Positions 63,683-64,000 of a stretch of 64,000 nt of DNA are shown in pieces (the first letter of the stretch is position 1; each line of letters begins with the position of its first letter). The stretch is taken from positions 4,347,001-4,411,000 of the forward strand of contig NZ_JAQFII010000001.1 in the NCBI RefSeq assembly GCF_029504575.1, in the 5' to 3' direction. Position numbers and translations under genes: made by a program. This DNA comes from Streptomyces sp. SPB162 (lineage in GTDB: Bacteria > Actinomycetota > Actinomycetes > Streptomycetales > Streptomycetaceae). The notes beneath the pieces are model-generated. The model saw nothing but the letters and a program-made list of their open reading frames with translations, ran no database searches and was not told the origin of the DNA.

Positions 63683-64000
63683 ATGGCGATCCGCGTGATG
63701 CTCGTCGATGACCAGGTGCTGTTGCGCACCGGTTTCCGCATGGTGCTGCAGGCCCAGCCCGACATGGAGGTCGTCGCGGAGGCGGGCGACGGCGCGCAGG
63801 CGGTCGAGGTGCTGCGCTCCACCAAGGTGGACGTGGTGCTGATGGACGTCCGTATGCCGCGACTCGACGGCGTCGAGGCGACCCGGCGGATCTGCGGCAG
63901 CCCGGACCGCAAGCCGGACGACGGCGGTCCGCGGGTGCTGATCCTCACCACCTTCGACCTGGACGAGTACGCCTTCTCGGCGCTCAAGGCGGGAGCCAGC
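63683..64000 (+). CDS. NarL/LuxR-type response regulator, cut by the window end
   Basis: The receiver domain only: acidic pair in MLVDDQVLLRTGF, acceptor Asp in VDVVLMDVRMPRLDGVEATR, Thr in LILTTFDLDEYAF and the region before the closing Lys in LKAGAS. The LuxR-type HTH lies beyond base 64000. It is the partner of the kinase at 62367. Confidence 0.93.
   Translation, partial: MAIRVMLVDDQVLLRTGFRMVLQAQPDMEVVAEAGDGAQAVEVLRSTKVDVVLMDVRMPRLDGVEATRRICGSPDRKPDDGGPRVLILTTFDLDEYAFSALKAGAS

Noticed and set aside
27114..64000. Second copy of the tRNA-Thr 3' end as the right attachment site
   Set aside because: I looked for GGTTCGAATCCGACAGG-like sequence to the right of the tRNA and did not see one; the 61-base repeat is a different sequence, so classical tRNA integration cannot be demonstrated.

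Overview
The window is high-GC DNA with Streptomyces gene content and order: mshA, gpmA, phoU/phoRP, carD-ispD-ispF-cysS-rlmB, msiK, terB/terD and cdgB all lie in the arrangement I know from Streptomyces chromosomes. Many starts are GTG, and most adjacent genes overlap by 1-4 bases or sit a few bases apart. I read it as about 27 kb of core chromosome, about 28 kb of accessory DNA, then about 8.5 kb of core.

Left core (1-27113). An ECF42-type sigma factor with its YCII partner; a small XRE regulator with an inverted repeat over its promoter; a heparin-binding-hemagglutinin-like protein with an apparent one-base frameshift; a SpoIIE-type phosphatase; an NlpC/P60 hydrolase; a methyltransferase; mycothiol glycosyltransferase mshA; a Tat-exported beta-helix protein; an MFS transporter; gpmA; a 56-residue Cys-rich peptide; phoU divergent from phoR-phoP with a candidate PHO box; a lipoprotein; carD; ispD (apparent CTG start) and ispF; cysS; rlmB; a DoxX-type membrane protein; a sugar nucleotidyltransferase; and msiK. 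Strong hairpin terminators separate most convergent pairs.

Type VII secretion island (about 27114-45558). It starts at a tRNA-Thr(TGT) gene. A 61-base direct repeat (58 of 61 identical) occurs 80 bases past the tRNA and again at 43118, next to an IS481-type transposase fragment. Between the copies is a compact ESX/T7SS locus: two WXG100-like proteins with a 160-bp MITE between them, a DUF6507 protein, a 797-residue polymorphic toxin with a PD-(D/E)XK-like nuclease tip, its Imm49 immunity protein, a small one-pass membrane protein, EccD, a MinD-like ATPase, a three-ATPase EccC and a DUF6177 protein. No eccB, eccE, mycP or integrase is visible. On both sides are broken copies of the same modules: toxin-tip remnants, two more full Imm49 genes, one deleted Imm49, and pieces of eccD and of the small membrane protein.

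Signalling island (about 45559-55394). A plus-strand operon encodes a class III cyclase-like protein, a degenerate STAND-like P-loop protein with an alpha-solenoid tail, an SPFH/band-7-like protein, two TerY-like vWA proteins, a PP2C phosphatase and a Ser/Thr kinase with a transmembrane segment and external domain. On the opposite strand are a Crp/Fnr cyclic-nucleotide-binding regulator and a Pycsar-effector-family (PycTM) membrane protein, overlapping the kinase end. I read this as a TerY-P phosphorylation triad joined to a cyclic-nucleotide signalling pair, possibly an antiphage or stress-death system. It is the best candidate for an undescribed system. Two genes in it appear frameshifted in GC-homopolymer stretches.

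Right core (55595-64000). TerB, a zinc-binding-type quinone oxidoreductase, a SHOCT membrane protein, an unknown protein, TerD, an ArfB-type hydrolase, a flavin reductase, the GAF-PAS-GGDEF protein CdgB with a candidate BldD site upstream, and a NarL-type two-component system whose regulator runs off the window. I saw no CRISPR array, rRNA gene, integrase or plasmid origin.
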